From: Novosphingobium sp. FKTRR1
Lineage (GTDB): Bacteria; Pseudomonadota; Alphaproteobacteria; Sphingomonadales; Sphingomonadaceae
DNA length: 33,395 bases
Direction: 5' to 3'
NCBI RefSeq assembly: GCF_020404405.1
Contig: NZ_JAIZDA010000033.1
Span: forward strand, 1-33,395
Shown: positions 23,051-30,880 of the stretch, piece after piece
Layout of the letters: each line of letters begins with the position of its first letter
Numbering within the stretch: position 1 is the first letter of the stretch
Position numbers and translations under genes: made by a program
Notes under the pieces: model-generated
What the model was told of the DNA's origin: nothing
The model's database searches: none
Seen by the model: only the letters and a program-made list of their open reading frames with translations

Positions 23051-25837
23051 GTGAGCGACAGCACCGACATCATCGATCCCCGCAGCCCTTCGGGCGAGCC
23101 CGAATTCCAGCGGATCGACATCGTCGACGAAATGAAGACCGCCTACCTCGATTACGCGATGAGCGTGATCGTGTCGCGCGCACTGCCCGATGTGCGCGAC
23201 GGGTTGAAGCCGGTCCATCGCCGCATTTTGTTCGCCTGTCAGGAAGGCGGCTTCGTCGCCGGTCGTCCTTATCGTAAATGCGCCAAGATCGTGGGCGACG
23301 TGATGGGCAACTATCACCCGCATGGCGACAGCGCGATCTACTTCGCGCTTGCCCGCATGACCCAGGACTGGTCGATGCGTGTGCCGCTGGTCGATGGCCA
23401 GGGCAACTTCGGCTCGATGGACCCGGATGATCCGGCCTCGATGCGCTATACCGAAGCGCGGTTGGCGCGGGTGTCGAACTCACTGCTCGACGATCTCGAC
23501 AAGGATACCGTCGACTTCATCGACAACTATGACGGGTCGCGGCAAGAGCCCTCGGTGCTTCCGGCGCGGTTCCCCAACCTGCTGGTCAATGGCGCGGGCG
23601 GCATCGCCGTCGGCATGGCCACCAACATTCCGCCGCACAATCTGGGCGAAGTGATCGACGGCTGCCTTGCCGCGATGGACAACCCGGCGATCACCATCGA
23701 CGAACTCGTCCAGATCATTCCGGGGCCCGATTTCCCCACGGCACCGCTGATTCTGGGCGGCGCCGGTGCGCGCAAGGCCTATCACGAAGGGCGCGGCTCG
23801 ATCATCATGCGCGCGCGCCACGTGATCGAGGAAGGCGGACGCGGTGCAAACCGCGCTGAAGGCCGCCGGTCGATCGTGCTGACCAGCATTCCCTACCAGA
23901 TCGGCAAGAACAGCCTGGTCGAAAAGATTGCCGAGGCCGCCAAGGACAAGCGGATCGAGGGCATTTCCGACATCCGCGACGAATCCAACCGCGAAGGCGT
24001 GCGCGTGGTCATCGACCTCAAGCGCGATGCCACGCCCGAAGTCGTGCTCAACCAGTTGTGGCGCAACACCCCGGCGCAATCGAACTTCCCCGCCAACATG
24101 CTGGCGATCCGGGGCGGCCGCCCCGAAACGCTCAACCTCAAGGACATCATCGCATCGTTCATCACCTTCCGCGAGGAAGTGATCACACGGCGCACCAAGT
24201 TCGAGCTGAACAAGGCGCGCGACCGCGCCCATATCCTGCTCGGTCTGGTCGTTGCGGTGACCAACCTTGATGAAGTGGTGCGCATCATCCGGGGATCACC
24301 CAACCCGGCAGCGGCACGCGAAACTCTTCTGCGCCGCGAATGGCCGGTGGACGAGATCGCTCCGTACCTGCGGCTGGTCGAAGCGATCGAGAGCGGCGAG
24401 GATGATGGCTCTGATCAACCCTATCGCCTGTCGGAAATTCAGGTCCGCGCCATTCTTGACTTGCGCCTCCACCGGCTGACCGCGCTCGGTCGCGACGAGA
24501 TCGGCGACGAGTTGGAAGTGCTGTCAAAGGCGATTGCCGAATACCTTGCCATTCTGTCCGACCGCGTGAAGCTTTATGCCGTGATGCGCCAGGAACTGCT
24601 CGCGGTGCGTGATGCCTATGCGACCCCGCGCAAGTCCGAAATCGTCGCCGCAGCCGATGGAATCGAGGACGAGGATCTGATCGAGCGCGAGGAGATGGTC
24701 GTGACCATCACGCTCGACGGCTATATCAAGCGCACACCGCTTTCCACCTTCCGCGCGCAGAACCGGGGCGGCAAGGGCCGCAGCGGCATGGCGACCAAGG
24801 ACGAGGACGCGGTGGCGACGATGTTCGTCACCAGTACCCACACCCCGGTGCTGTTCTTCTCGACCGCGGGCAAAGTCTATCGCCTGAAGGTCTGGCGGCT
24901 GCCCGAAGGTGGCGCGGCCACGCGCGGACGGCCCATCGTCAACCTGCTGCCCGCGCTCGACAAGGACGAGACGATTGCCACCGTGCTGCCGCTGCCCGAG
25001 GATGAGGCAGAATGGGGCAAGCTGTCGGTCGTGTTCGCCACGGCAAAGGGCAATGTCCGCCGCAACTCGATGGACGCCTTTGCCAACATCCCGTCGAACG
25101 GCAAGTTCGCGATGAAGTTCGATGCGGACGAGGATGGCGTGGCGCATGAGGATCGCCTGATCGGCGTTGCCTTGCTCGACCCCACCGACGATGTGTTGCT
25201 GGCTACCCGCGCGGGCAAGGCGATCCGTTTTGCCGGTGACGAAGTGCGCGAATTCACCAGCCGCACCTCCACCGGTGTGCGCGGCATGACCTTGAAGGAT
25301 GATGACGAGGTGATCTCGCTGTCGATCCTGGGCAGTGTCGACGCCACACCCGAAGAGCGCGAGGACTATGTCAAGTTCGCGCCGTGGAAGGGCGAGAAGG
25401 AAGGCGAGCCTGCGCTCTCGGCTGAACGCTATGCCGAACTGGCCGCGCGCGAACAGTTCATCCTGACGGTCTGCGCCAACGGTTATGGCAAGCTGTCGTC
25501 GGCCTATGAATATCGCCGCACCGGGCGCGGTGGTCAGGGCATCACCAATATCGACAACATCGCCCGCAATGGCCCGGTCGTCGCAAGCTTCCCGGCTGTC
25601 CAGGCCGACCAGTTGATGCTCGTCACCGACCAGGCCAAGCTGATCCGCCTGCCGCTCGAAACGCTGCGCGTGATCGGACGCGGCTCTGCCGGTGTGCGCC
25701 TGTTCACCGTGGCCGACAGCGAACACGTGGTCAGTGCGGCCCGCCTCGGCGATGTCGAAAGCGACGAAGAAGGCGAATTCGAGGCCGCGACCGACGATGC
25801 GCCGGTGGCTGCGGACGAAGACGCGGGCGAGGAATGA
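23051..25837 (+). CDS. gyrA: DNA gyrase subunit A
   Basis: This 928-residue type II topoisomerase A subunit, with GyrB, introduces negative supercoils. The breakage-reunion domain has the active-site Arg132-Tyr133 in SMRYTEARL. The quinolone region reads HPHGDSAIYF: Ser94 matches E. coli Ser83, but the position of Asp87 is Phe98 (codon TTC at 23342-23344). The GyrA box is QNRGGKG (residues 570-576) instead of QRRGGKG. The C-terminal beta-pinwheel repeats and an acidic tail rich in Glu/Asp follow. An insertion around residues 763-790 (EREDYVKFAPWKGEKEG) makes it longer than the 875-residue E. coli protein. The start is GTG at 23051: the next in-frame ATG, at residue 28, would cut into the conserved MKTAYLDYAM region. 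The stop overlaps the DUF952 start (ATGA). Confidence 0.96.
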   Translation: MSDSTDIIDPRSPSGEPEFQRIDIVDEMKTAYLDYAMSVIVSRALPDVRDGLKPVHRRILFACQEGGFVAGRPYRKCAKIVGDVMGNYHPHGDSAIYFALARMTQDWSMRVPLVDGQGNFGSMDPDDPASMRYTEARLARVSNSLLDDLDKDTVDFIDNYDGSRQEPSVLPARFPNLLVNGAGGIAVGMATNIPPHNLGEVIDGCLAAMDNPAITIDELVQIIPGPDFPTAPLILGGAGARKAYHEGRGSIIMRARHVIEEGGRGANRAEGRRSIVLTSIPYQIGKNSLVEKIAEAAKDKRIEGISDIRDESNREGVRVVIDLKRDATPEVVLNQLWRNTPAQSNFPANMLAIRGGRPETLNLKDIIASFITFREEVITRRTKFELNKARDRAHILLGLVVAVTNLDEVVRIIRGSPNPAAARETLLRREWPVDEIAPYLRLVEAIESGEDDGSDQPYRLSEIQVRAILDLRLHRLTALGRDEIGDELEVLSKAIAEYLAILSDRVKLYAVMRQELLAVRDAYATPRKSEIVAAADGIEDEDLIEREEMVVTITLDGYIKRTPLSTFRAQNRGGKGRSGMATKDEDAVATMFVTSTHTPVLFFSTAGKVYRLKVWRLPEGGAATRGRPIVNLLPALDKDETIATVLPLPEDEAEWGKLSVVFATAKGNVRRNSMDAFANIPSNGKFAMKFDADEDGVAHEDRLIGVALLDPTDDVLLATRAGKAIRFAGDEVREFTSRTSTGVRGMTLKDDDEVISLSILGSVDATPEEREDYVKFAPWKGEKEGEPALSAERYAELAAREQFILTVCANGYGKLSSAYEYRRTGRGGQGITNIDNIARNGPVVASFPAVQADQLMLVTDQAKLIRLPLETLRVIGRGSAGVRLFTVADSEHVVSAARLGDVESDEEGEFEAATDDAPVAADEDAGEE

Positions 25838-26184
25838 GCGAGCCCGCCCATCCGCCCCTCGCCTACAAAGTGCTGACCGGCCCGCAGTGGGCGCAGTTTC
25901 AGGCCGATGGCGTGTTCAAGGGCGCACCGGTCGACCTTGCTGACGGCTACATCCACCTCTCGACCACCGAGCAGGTGACCGAGACGGTGGACAAGCACTT
26001 TGCTGGCCAGACCGACCTGCACATCGTCGCGGTCGACCTTGTGGTGCTGGGCGATGCGGTGAGGTGGGAGCCATCGCGCGGCGGGCAGCTTTTCCCGCAC
26101 ATCTATGCGGACTTGCCGCTCGGCGCATGCCCTGCCCACTCGCCATTGCAGCGCGGCGCGGGTGGAACCGTCATTCTGCCGTGA
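25834..26184 (+). CDS. DUF952 family protein
   Basis: This 116-residue protein matches the DUF952 pattern as I know it: YKVLTGPQWAQFQADGVFKG near the N terminus, DGYIHLSTTEQV in the middle, then LGDAVRWEPSRGGQLFPHIYADLPL. It is short, soluble, without signal peptide or metal-binding cluster, though several conserved His/Arg residues (IHLS, RWEPSRGG, FPHIY) look like an active or binding site. The family has no established function that I know of. The ATG at 25834 overlaps the gyrA stop by four bases, so its synthesis is probably coupled to GyrA. The last 14 bases overlap the convergent membrane-protein gene. Confidence 0.88.
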   Translation: MSEPAHPPLAYKVLTGPQWAQFQADGVFKGAPVDLADGYIHLSTTEQVTETVDKHFAGQTDLHIVAVDLVVLGDAVRWEPSRGGQLFPHIYADLPLGACPAHSPLQRGAGGTVILP

Positions 26185-26827
26185 ACTGCCCCCGCGCTCG
26201 CAGCGTGGTGATAACTCCGGTGCAGATCAGCATCTGGCCGAAGTAATAAAGCGGCCAAACGAGGGCTTGTGCCAGGGCATTGCCTGCGAGCGGCCCCATC
26301 CGCGCAAAAATCAACTCGTCCGAGGCGGCGAACAGCAACGCCCCCAGCGCCACACGATCACGCGGGAAGGTGCTGTTCCACGCAGAGGCCGCCATCAGCC
26401 CCAGCCCTGCGGCATACAGCGCCACCGCACCCGAATGGCTCAAGCCATAGGCCAGCAACGGCGTACCCCACAGGATCGCCAGCGCAGGCAGTTGGTCGCG
26501 CATCCCAAGGTCGGTGCGTCGATAGCGCCGATAAAGCGCGAACGCAGCCAGATGGCCGAGCAGAAAAAACACAGCGCCTACGGTGAATGCCAGCTCAAGC
26601 AACATATCGCCAAGGGCTCCCAGCGCCATGACCAGCGCAATGCGGTGCGCGTCTCGTGACGGGTGATGCGCAATGGCATAGGCTGCCAGCAGGCCGACGC
26701 CCGCCCCTTTCCACGCGATCAGCCACAACCCCGGCACAGCCGCGTGGTCGGCAAACCAATAGCTGATGCCGGCGATCAGGCTGGCGAGCAGCCATGGCCG
26801 TTTTTCCGCCAATGCACGTGCGGGCAT
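26171..26827 (-). CDS. YhhN/TMEM86-family membrane protein (lysoplasmalogenase-like)
   Basis: This 218-residue protein consists almost entirely of hydrophobic helices, about seven or eight, consistent with the YhhN/TMEM86 family. Diagnostic positions are the Asp in ALGDMLLEL, the Glu/His in VGAVFFLLGHLAAFALY, and ASDELIFA in the C-terminal third. Animal TMEM86 members hydrolyse lysoplasmalogen vinyl-ether bonds. In bacteria the substrate is usually unknown, and an aerobic sphingomonad is not expected to make plasmalogens, so the enzyme name is a family label only. It is divergent from trmFO (70-base gap) and convergent with the DUF952 gene, overlapping by 14 bases. Confidence 0.85.
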   Translation of the reverse strand: MPARALAEKRPWLLASLIAGISYWFADHAAVPGLWLIAWKGAGVGLLAAYAIAHHPSRDAHRIALVMALGALGDMLLELAFTVGAVFFLLGHLAAFALYRRYRRTDLGMRDQLPALAILWGTPLLAYGLSHSGAVALYAAGLGLMAASAWNSTFPRDRVALGALLFAASDELIFARMGPLAGNALAQALVWPLYYFGQMLICTGVITTLRARGQFTAE

Positions 26828-26897
26828 GTCTTTCTCCCCTTCCCCAGCGCAGCCTAGGCCTTGTCGCGCCCGCCGCGCAATGCCACAGGCTGCGTTT

Positions 26898-28274
26898 ATG
26901 ACGTATCAGGTACACATCATCGGCGGCGGCATGGCCGGAAGCGAAGCCGCCTGGCAACTGGCGCGGCGCGGCGTGCGCGTGCGCCTGTCCGAAATGCGCG
27001 GTTCGCCCGAGGGCGACCGCAGTCCGGCGCATCAGGGCGATGGTCTGGCCGAACTGGTCTGCTCCAACTCGTTCCGCTCCGACGATTCGGACAAGAATGC
27101 AGTCGGCTTGCTCCATCACGACATGCGCCAATGCGACAGCCTGATCATGGCCGCTGCCGCCAAGGCGCGCGTTCCCGCCGGTTCCGCACTGGCGGTGGAT
27201 CGCGATGTGTTTTCCGCCGAAGTCGAGGCAGCGCTCGCCGCGCAGCCCACCCTTGACGTGGTGCGCGAACGGATCGACACGCTTCCTGCGGAAGGGCTGT
27301 GCATCGTCGCCACCGGGCCGCTGACGGCCCCCGCCCTTGCCGAACGGATCGGCGCCGCGACAGGGGCCGTCAGCCTTGCCTTTTTCGATGCCATCGCGCC
27401 GATCGTCTACCGCGATTCGATCGACATGGACGTGGCTTGGATGGCATCGCGCTGGGACAAGGGCGCCGAAGCCTCGCTGGAGATGGGCGGTGATGGCCGG
27501 GACTACATCAATTGCCCGATGAACAAGGAGCAATACCGCGCGTTCCGCCAGGGCCTGCTCGATGGCGACAAGACCGTGTTCCGCGAATGGGAGGCCAACA
27601 CCCCCTATTTCGACGGGTGCATGCCGATCGAGGTCATGGCCGAACGCGGCGAGGAAACCTTGCGGTTCGGCCCGATGAAGCCGGTCGGGCTCGACAACCC
27701 GCACTGGGCGACGCCCGAGCACCCAAACGGCCGCTGGCCTTATGCCGTCGTGCAACTGCGCCAGGACAACAAGCTGGGTACGCTGTGGAACATGGTCGGC
27801 TTCCAGACCAAGCTCAAACATGCTGCGCAAGTTGCGCTGTTCCGCACCATTCCGGGGCTGGAGAACGCCGAATTCGCGCGGTTGGGCGGGTTGCACCGCA
27901 ACACCTTCCTCAACTCTCCGACGTTGCTTGACCGGCAGTTGCGGCTGAAATCGGCGCCCTCCATCCGCTTTGCCGGTCAGATCACCGGCTGCGAAGGCTA
28001 TGTCGAAAGCGCTTCGGTGGGCTTGCTGGCGGGGTTGATGACGGCGGCGCAGATCGCAGGCAAGCCATGGACGCCGCCCCCGCGCACGACCGCGCTGGGT
28101 GCGTTGCTTTCGCATATCACGGGCGACGCCGAAGCGGATAGCTATCAACCGATGAACGTCAACTTCGGGCTGTTTCCGCCAGTCGATCCCGACGTGAAGA
28201 AGAAGCAGCGCAAAGAAGCCTATACCGCGCGCGGCAAGGCCGACCTGCTCGGCTGGCTGCCGACGCTGGCCTGA
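26898..28274 (+). CDS. trmFO: Folate/FAD-dependent tRNA (uracil-54-C5)-methyltransferase TrmFO
   Basis: This 458-residue TrmFO makes ribothymidine 54 in the tRNA T-loop using methylenetetrahydrofolate and FADH2, replacing the SAM-dependent TrmA. It has the N-terminal FAD-binding IIGGGMAGSEAAWQLARRG, LVCSNSFRSDD with a conserved Cys, IVATGPLT and YFDGCMPIEVMAERG with another conserved Cys. The C terminus has FAGQITGCEGYVESASVGLLAG and MNVNFGLFPP. The frame is open from 26766, but the ATG at 26898 places the dinucleotide fold at residue 4 as in the family; an ATG at 26880 is a possible alternative. The stop lies two bases from the end of the convergent EF-hand gene. Confidence 0.95.
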   Translation: MTYQVHIIGGGMAGSEAAWQLARRGVRVRLSEMRGSPEGDRSPAHQGDGLAELVCSNSFRSDDSDKNAVGLLHHDMRQCDSLIMAAAAKARVPAGSALAVDRDVFSAEVEAALAAQPTLDVVRERIDTLPAEGLCIVATGPLTAPALAERIGAATGAVSLAFFDAIAPIVYRDSIDMDVAWMASRWDKGAEASLEMGGDGRDYINCPMNKEQYRAFRQGLLDGDKTVFREWEANTPYFDGCMPIEVMAERGEETLRFGPMKPVGLDNPHWATPEHPNGRWPYAVVQLRQDNKLGTLWNMVGFQTKLKHAAQVALFRTIPGLENAEFARLGGLHRNTFLNSPTLLDRQLRLKSAPSIRFAGQITGCEGYVESASVGLLAGLMTAAQIAGKPWTPPPRTTALGALLSHITGDAEADSYQPMNVNFGLFPPVDPDVKKKQRKEAYTARGKADLLGWLPTLA

Positions 28275-28276
28275 AC

Positions 28277-28816
28277 TCACCCCGCCACCGGCGCGGCAGC
28301 TGTCGGCTTGCCCACCCGGTGCGCGCGTTGATGGCCGATCTTTGGCGCCACCTGGCACTTGCACGCCGGTTGCTTGGTCGGCTGCTTGGTCGTGGCGAAT
28401 TCGGAACGGTTGAGCCAGCCATCGCCGTTGCGGTCGGCCGCCTTGAATTTGTTGTCGGTCTTGGCCGCCCATTCGTCGAACGTCAGCAGGTTGTTGCCGT
28501 CAACGTCGAGCTTGCGGAAATCCTTGACCCGCTGGGCGAGCATTTCGGCGCGAGTGACCTTGCTGTCGCGATCGCGATCAAGCCGATCGAAACGCTTCTG
28601 TTCGCGGCTCTGCTCACTGGCTTCGGGCAAGTCGGGCCCTACCGCATCGCCGGGATCGCCATCGGGCAGATCGTCGGCGGATTCGCTGGCCGTACCGGCC
28701 AATTGCAAGACTTGCGCATGCGGAGCAGCATTGCTGGCCGCACGGCCCTGCCACCAGAACACGCCCGAGGCGACCAGCAGCAGCGCACCGAGCGCACCGA
28801 TGACGATCCTGTTCAT
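28277..28816 (-). CDS. Membrane-anchored or exported EF-hand calcium-binding protein
   Basis: This 179-residue protein has an N-terminal hydrophobic segment (residues 4-22, followed by WWQGR) that is either an uncleaved anchor or a signal peptide. An acidic Ala/Pro/Asp linker follows. Three EF-hand loops of exactly 12 residues begin at D80 (D-D-D pattern, ending E91), D104 (DVDGNNLLTFDE, ending E115) and D128 (DRNGDGWLNRSE, ending E139). The C-terminal 40 residues are basic, with a CKC pair and Lys/Gln/Pro repeats. Calcium binding is a well-supported inference; the partner is unknown. The ATG at 28816 has AAGG just upstream. No terminator separates it from trmFO. Confidence 0.87.
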   Translation of the reverse strand: MNRIVIGALGALLLVASGVFWWQGRAASNAAPHAQVLQLAGTASESADDLPDGDPGDAVGPDLPEASEQSREQKRFDRLDRDRDSKVTRAEMLAQRVKDFRKLDVDGNNLLTFDEWAAKTDNKFKAADRNGDGWLNRSEFATTKQPTKQPACKCQVAPKIGHQRAHRVGKPTAAAPVAG

Positions 28817-28921
28817 CCCGCCTTGCTCACACCGGCTCTCCCCTAAGGAGAACCACGCTATCCTGCATGGCGGTCTTTAGGCAGTCACAAGCCCCGCCAT
28901 TTTGGCAGCAAACGCCGAAAG

Positions 28922-29503
28922 TCAGCGCCCCAGCAGGCCAAGCCGCATGGCTGCAAGCGCCGTGCGCCAGGGTGCTTCGTCAGGCGCGCGCAGTGCCAGC
29001 CCACGCAACAGTGCCAGCGGACGCAGCGCTCGCGGCAAACGGGGCGCTGGTCCGGCACTGGCATGGCCGAGCCATTCGGCAGCGGCACGGCGGGTTTCAT
29101 CGTCAGGTTGCAGTTGCGACAGGCGGGCGAGCGCTTCGATCGCGCCAACGCGAGCAAGCGCCAGCGCGGCGCCGCCGTCCTCGCCGACCTTCCATGCCTC
29201 CCACCCGTCGATGACCGCGATCAGCGACGGGCTTTCGGCATCCCAAGCTGACAGCAGGGCCAAAAGCGGCTCGCCCTTGGGTCGCGCTGCTGGCGGTTCG
29301 GTCAAACGGTCGCGCCACCAGGCAAGGCGCAACTGCACCATGATCGGCTCACGACCATCACGCGCGGCGTCGGCAAGACGGCGGTCGAAGGCAAGGAACC
29401 CCGCCCACGCCGCGCGAGTCTGCACCGGTGCATAAACCAGCGCGAGGCGCTCGACCGGGTCGAGCGCCTCGTCAATCAGAGTGGAAATCGCCGGATCGTT
29501 CAG
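28922..29503 (-). CDS. Squalene/phytoene synthase-like protein, probable CTG start
   Basis: The first canonical start in this frame is GTG at 29425, giving 167 residues. The open frame upstream still encodes family-like sequence, LDPVERLALVYAP, just before QTRAAWAGFLAFDRRLADAARDGREPIMVQLRLAWWRDRL. That pattern resembles the N terminus of squalene/phytoene synthase-like and NDUFAF6-type proteins. No ATG, GTG or TTG exists between 29425 and the upstream stop at 29566-29564. A CTG at 29503 forms a CTGA overlap with the pdhB stop, has AAGG ten bases upstream (29517-29514), and would give 193 residues. The two Asp-rich motifs of true synthases are not evident, so catalytic activity is doubtful; an assembly-factor role is possible. 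Confidence 0.6.
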   Translation of the reverse strand: MNDPAISTLIDEALDPVERLALVYAPVQTRAAWAGFLAFDRRLADAARDGREPIMVQLRLAWWRDRLTEPPAARPKGEPLLALLSAWDAESPSLIAVIDGWEAWKVGEDGGAALALARVGAIEALARLSQLQPDDETRRAAAEWLGHASAGPAPRLPRALRPLALLRGLALRAPDEAPWRTALAAMRLGLLGR

Positions 29504-30879
29504 CGGTAGCAGACCTTGCGCACGGCTGCAGCGATCTTGTCGGCGTTGATCAGCGCTTCCTTTTCAAGGTTCGCGGCATACGGCAACGGCACGTCCTCGT
29601 CGGTCACGCGCAGCACAGGGGCATCGAGGTGGTCGAAGCCATCCTCCATGGCGATGGCGATGATTTCCGACGCGATAGAGCATACCGGAAAGCCTTCTTC
29701 GGCCACGACCATGCGGTTGGTCTTGGCCAGCGAAGCAAGCACGGTGGCCTTGTCGAGCGGGCGAAGCGTGCGCAAATCGACGATCTCGGCCTCGATCCCC
29801 TCGGCGGCAAGCTTTTGTGCCGCTTCCAGCGCGAAGCCGACGCCGATCGAATAGGTCACGATCGTGACGTCGCTTCCTTCGCGCACGATCCGCGCCTTGC
29901 CGATCGGCAGGACGAAATCATCCAGCTGCGGCACATCGAAGCTGCGGCCATATACGAGTTCGTTTTCGAGGAACACGACGGGATCGTTGCTGCGGATTGC
30001 CGCCTTGAGCAGGCCCTTGGCGTCGGCAGCGTCGTAGGGCGCGATGACTACCAGACCCGGCACGGCGGCGTACCATGGACCATAGTTCTGGCTGTGCTGC
30101 GCGCCAACGCGGCTGGCCGCACCGTTCGGACCACGGAACACGATCGGACACCGCATCTGGCCGCCCGACATGTAGTTGGTCTTGGCCGCCGAATTGATGA
30201 TGTGGTCGATCGCCTGCATCGCGAAGTTGAAGGTCATGAATTCGACGATGGGTCGCAACCCACCCATCGCCGCACCTGTACCGATACCGGCAAAACCATA
30301 TTCGGTGATCGGAGTGTCGATGACCCGGCGCGGGCCGAACTCGTCGAGCAGGCCCTGCGTCACCTTGTAGGCGCCTTGGTACTCAGCCACTTCCTCGCCC
30401 ATCACGAAGATGCGGTCGTCACTGCGCATTTCCTCGGCCATCGCATCGCGCAACGCCTCACGCACGGTGGTCGACACCAAGGCGGTGCCAGCAGGAATTG
30501 CAGGATCGACCGCAGCCCGAGCGACCGCCACAGGCGCTGCCGGAGCAGCCGGAGCAGCCGGAGGTGCGACTGGGGCAGATGCAGCAGCAACCGGAGCGGG
30601 GGCCGCAACGGGGGCTGGTGCTGAAGCGGCTTCCTCACCATCGCCTTGCAGCGTGGCGATGACCGTGCCGACCTTCACCCCTTCGGTTCCGGCGGCGACG
30701 GTCAATTCACCAATAGTGCCTTCATCGACCGCCTCGAATTCCATCGTCGCCTTGTCGGTCTCGATCTCGGCAAGGATATCGCCTGACTTCACCACATCGC
30801 CGGGCTTGACCAGCCACTTGGCAAGGGTGCCTTCTTCCATCGTTGGCGAAAGAGCGGGCATCTTCAGTTCGATTGCCAT
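29500..30879 (-). CDS. pdhB: Pyruvate dehydrogenase E1 beta subunit with N-terminal lipoyl domain
   Basis: This 459-residue protein carries a lipoyl domain at residues about 2-80 (MPALSPTMEEGTLAKWLVKPGD, lipoylated Lys in EIETDKATME). An Ala/Pro/Val-rich flexible linker (about 85-125) joins it to the transketolase-like E1 beta chain (about 135-459; EYGFAGIGTGAAMGGLRPIVE, SQNYGPWYAAVPGL, VYSIGVGF-like region TYSIGVGFALEAA). With PdhA it decarboxylates pyruvate using thiamine diphosphate. A lipoyl domain on E1 beta is a known alphaproteobacterial arrangement. The ATG at 30879 follows the pdhA stop by one base; an upstream extension to 30903 would lie inside pdhA. The stop overlaps the proposed CTG start of the next gene. 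Confidence 0.95.
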   Translation of the reverse strand: MAIELKMPALSPTMEEGTLAKWLVKPGDVVKSGDILAEIETDKATMEFEAVDEGTIGELTVAAGTEGVKVGTVIATLQGDGEEAASAPAPVAAPAPVAAASAPVAPPAAPAAPAAPVAVARAAVDPAIPAGTALVSTTVREALRDAMAEEMRSDDRIFVMGEEVAEYQGAYKVTQGLLDEFGPRRVIDTPITEYGFAGIGTGAAMGGLRPIVEFMTFNFAMQAIDHIINSAAKTNYMSGGQMRCPIVFRGPNGAASRVGAQHSQNYGPWYAAVPGLVVIAPYDAADAKGLLKAAIRSNDPVVFLENELVYGRSFDVPQLDDFVLPIGKARIVREGSDVTIVTYSIGVGFALEAAQKLAAEGIEAEIVDLRTLRPLDKATVLASLAKTNRMVVAEEGFPVCSIASEIIAIAMEDGFDHLDAPVLRVTDEDVPLPYAANLEKEALINADKIAAAVRKVCYR

Positions 30880-30880
30880 C

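Noticed and set aside
26595..28472. Long minus-strand open frame (625 codons) opposite trmFO
   Set aside because: It is antisense to TrmFO motifs and runs across three real genes; Arg/Gln/His-rich shadow composition.
28838..28860. TCTCC-CCTAA-GGAGA dyad upstream of the EF-hand gene
   Set aside because: Five-base arms are within chance expectation and there is no adjacent promoter signal.
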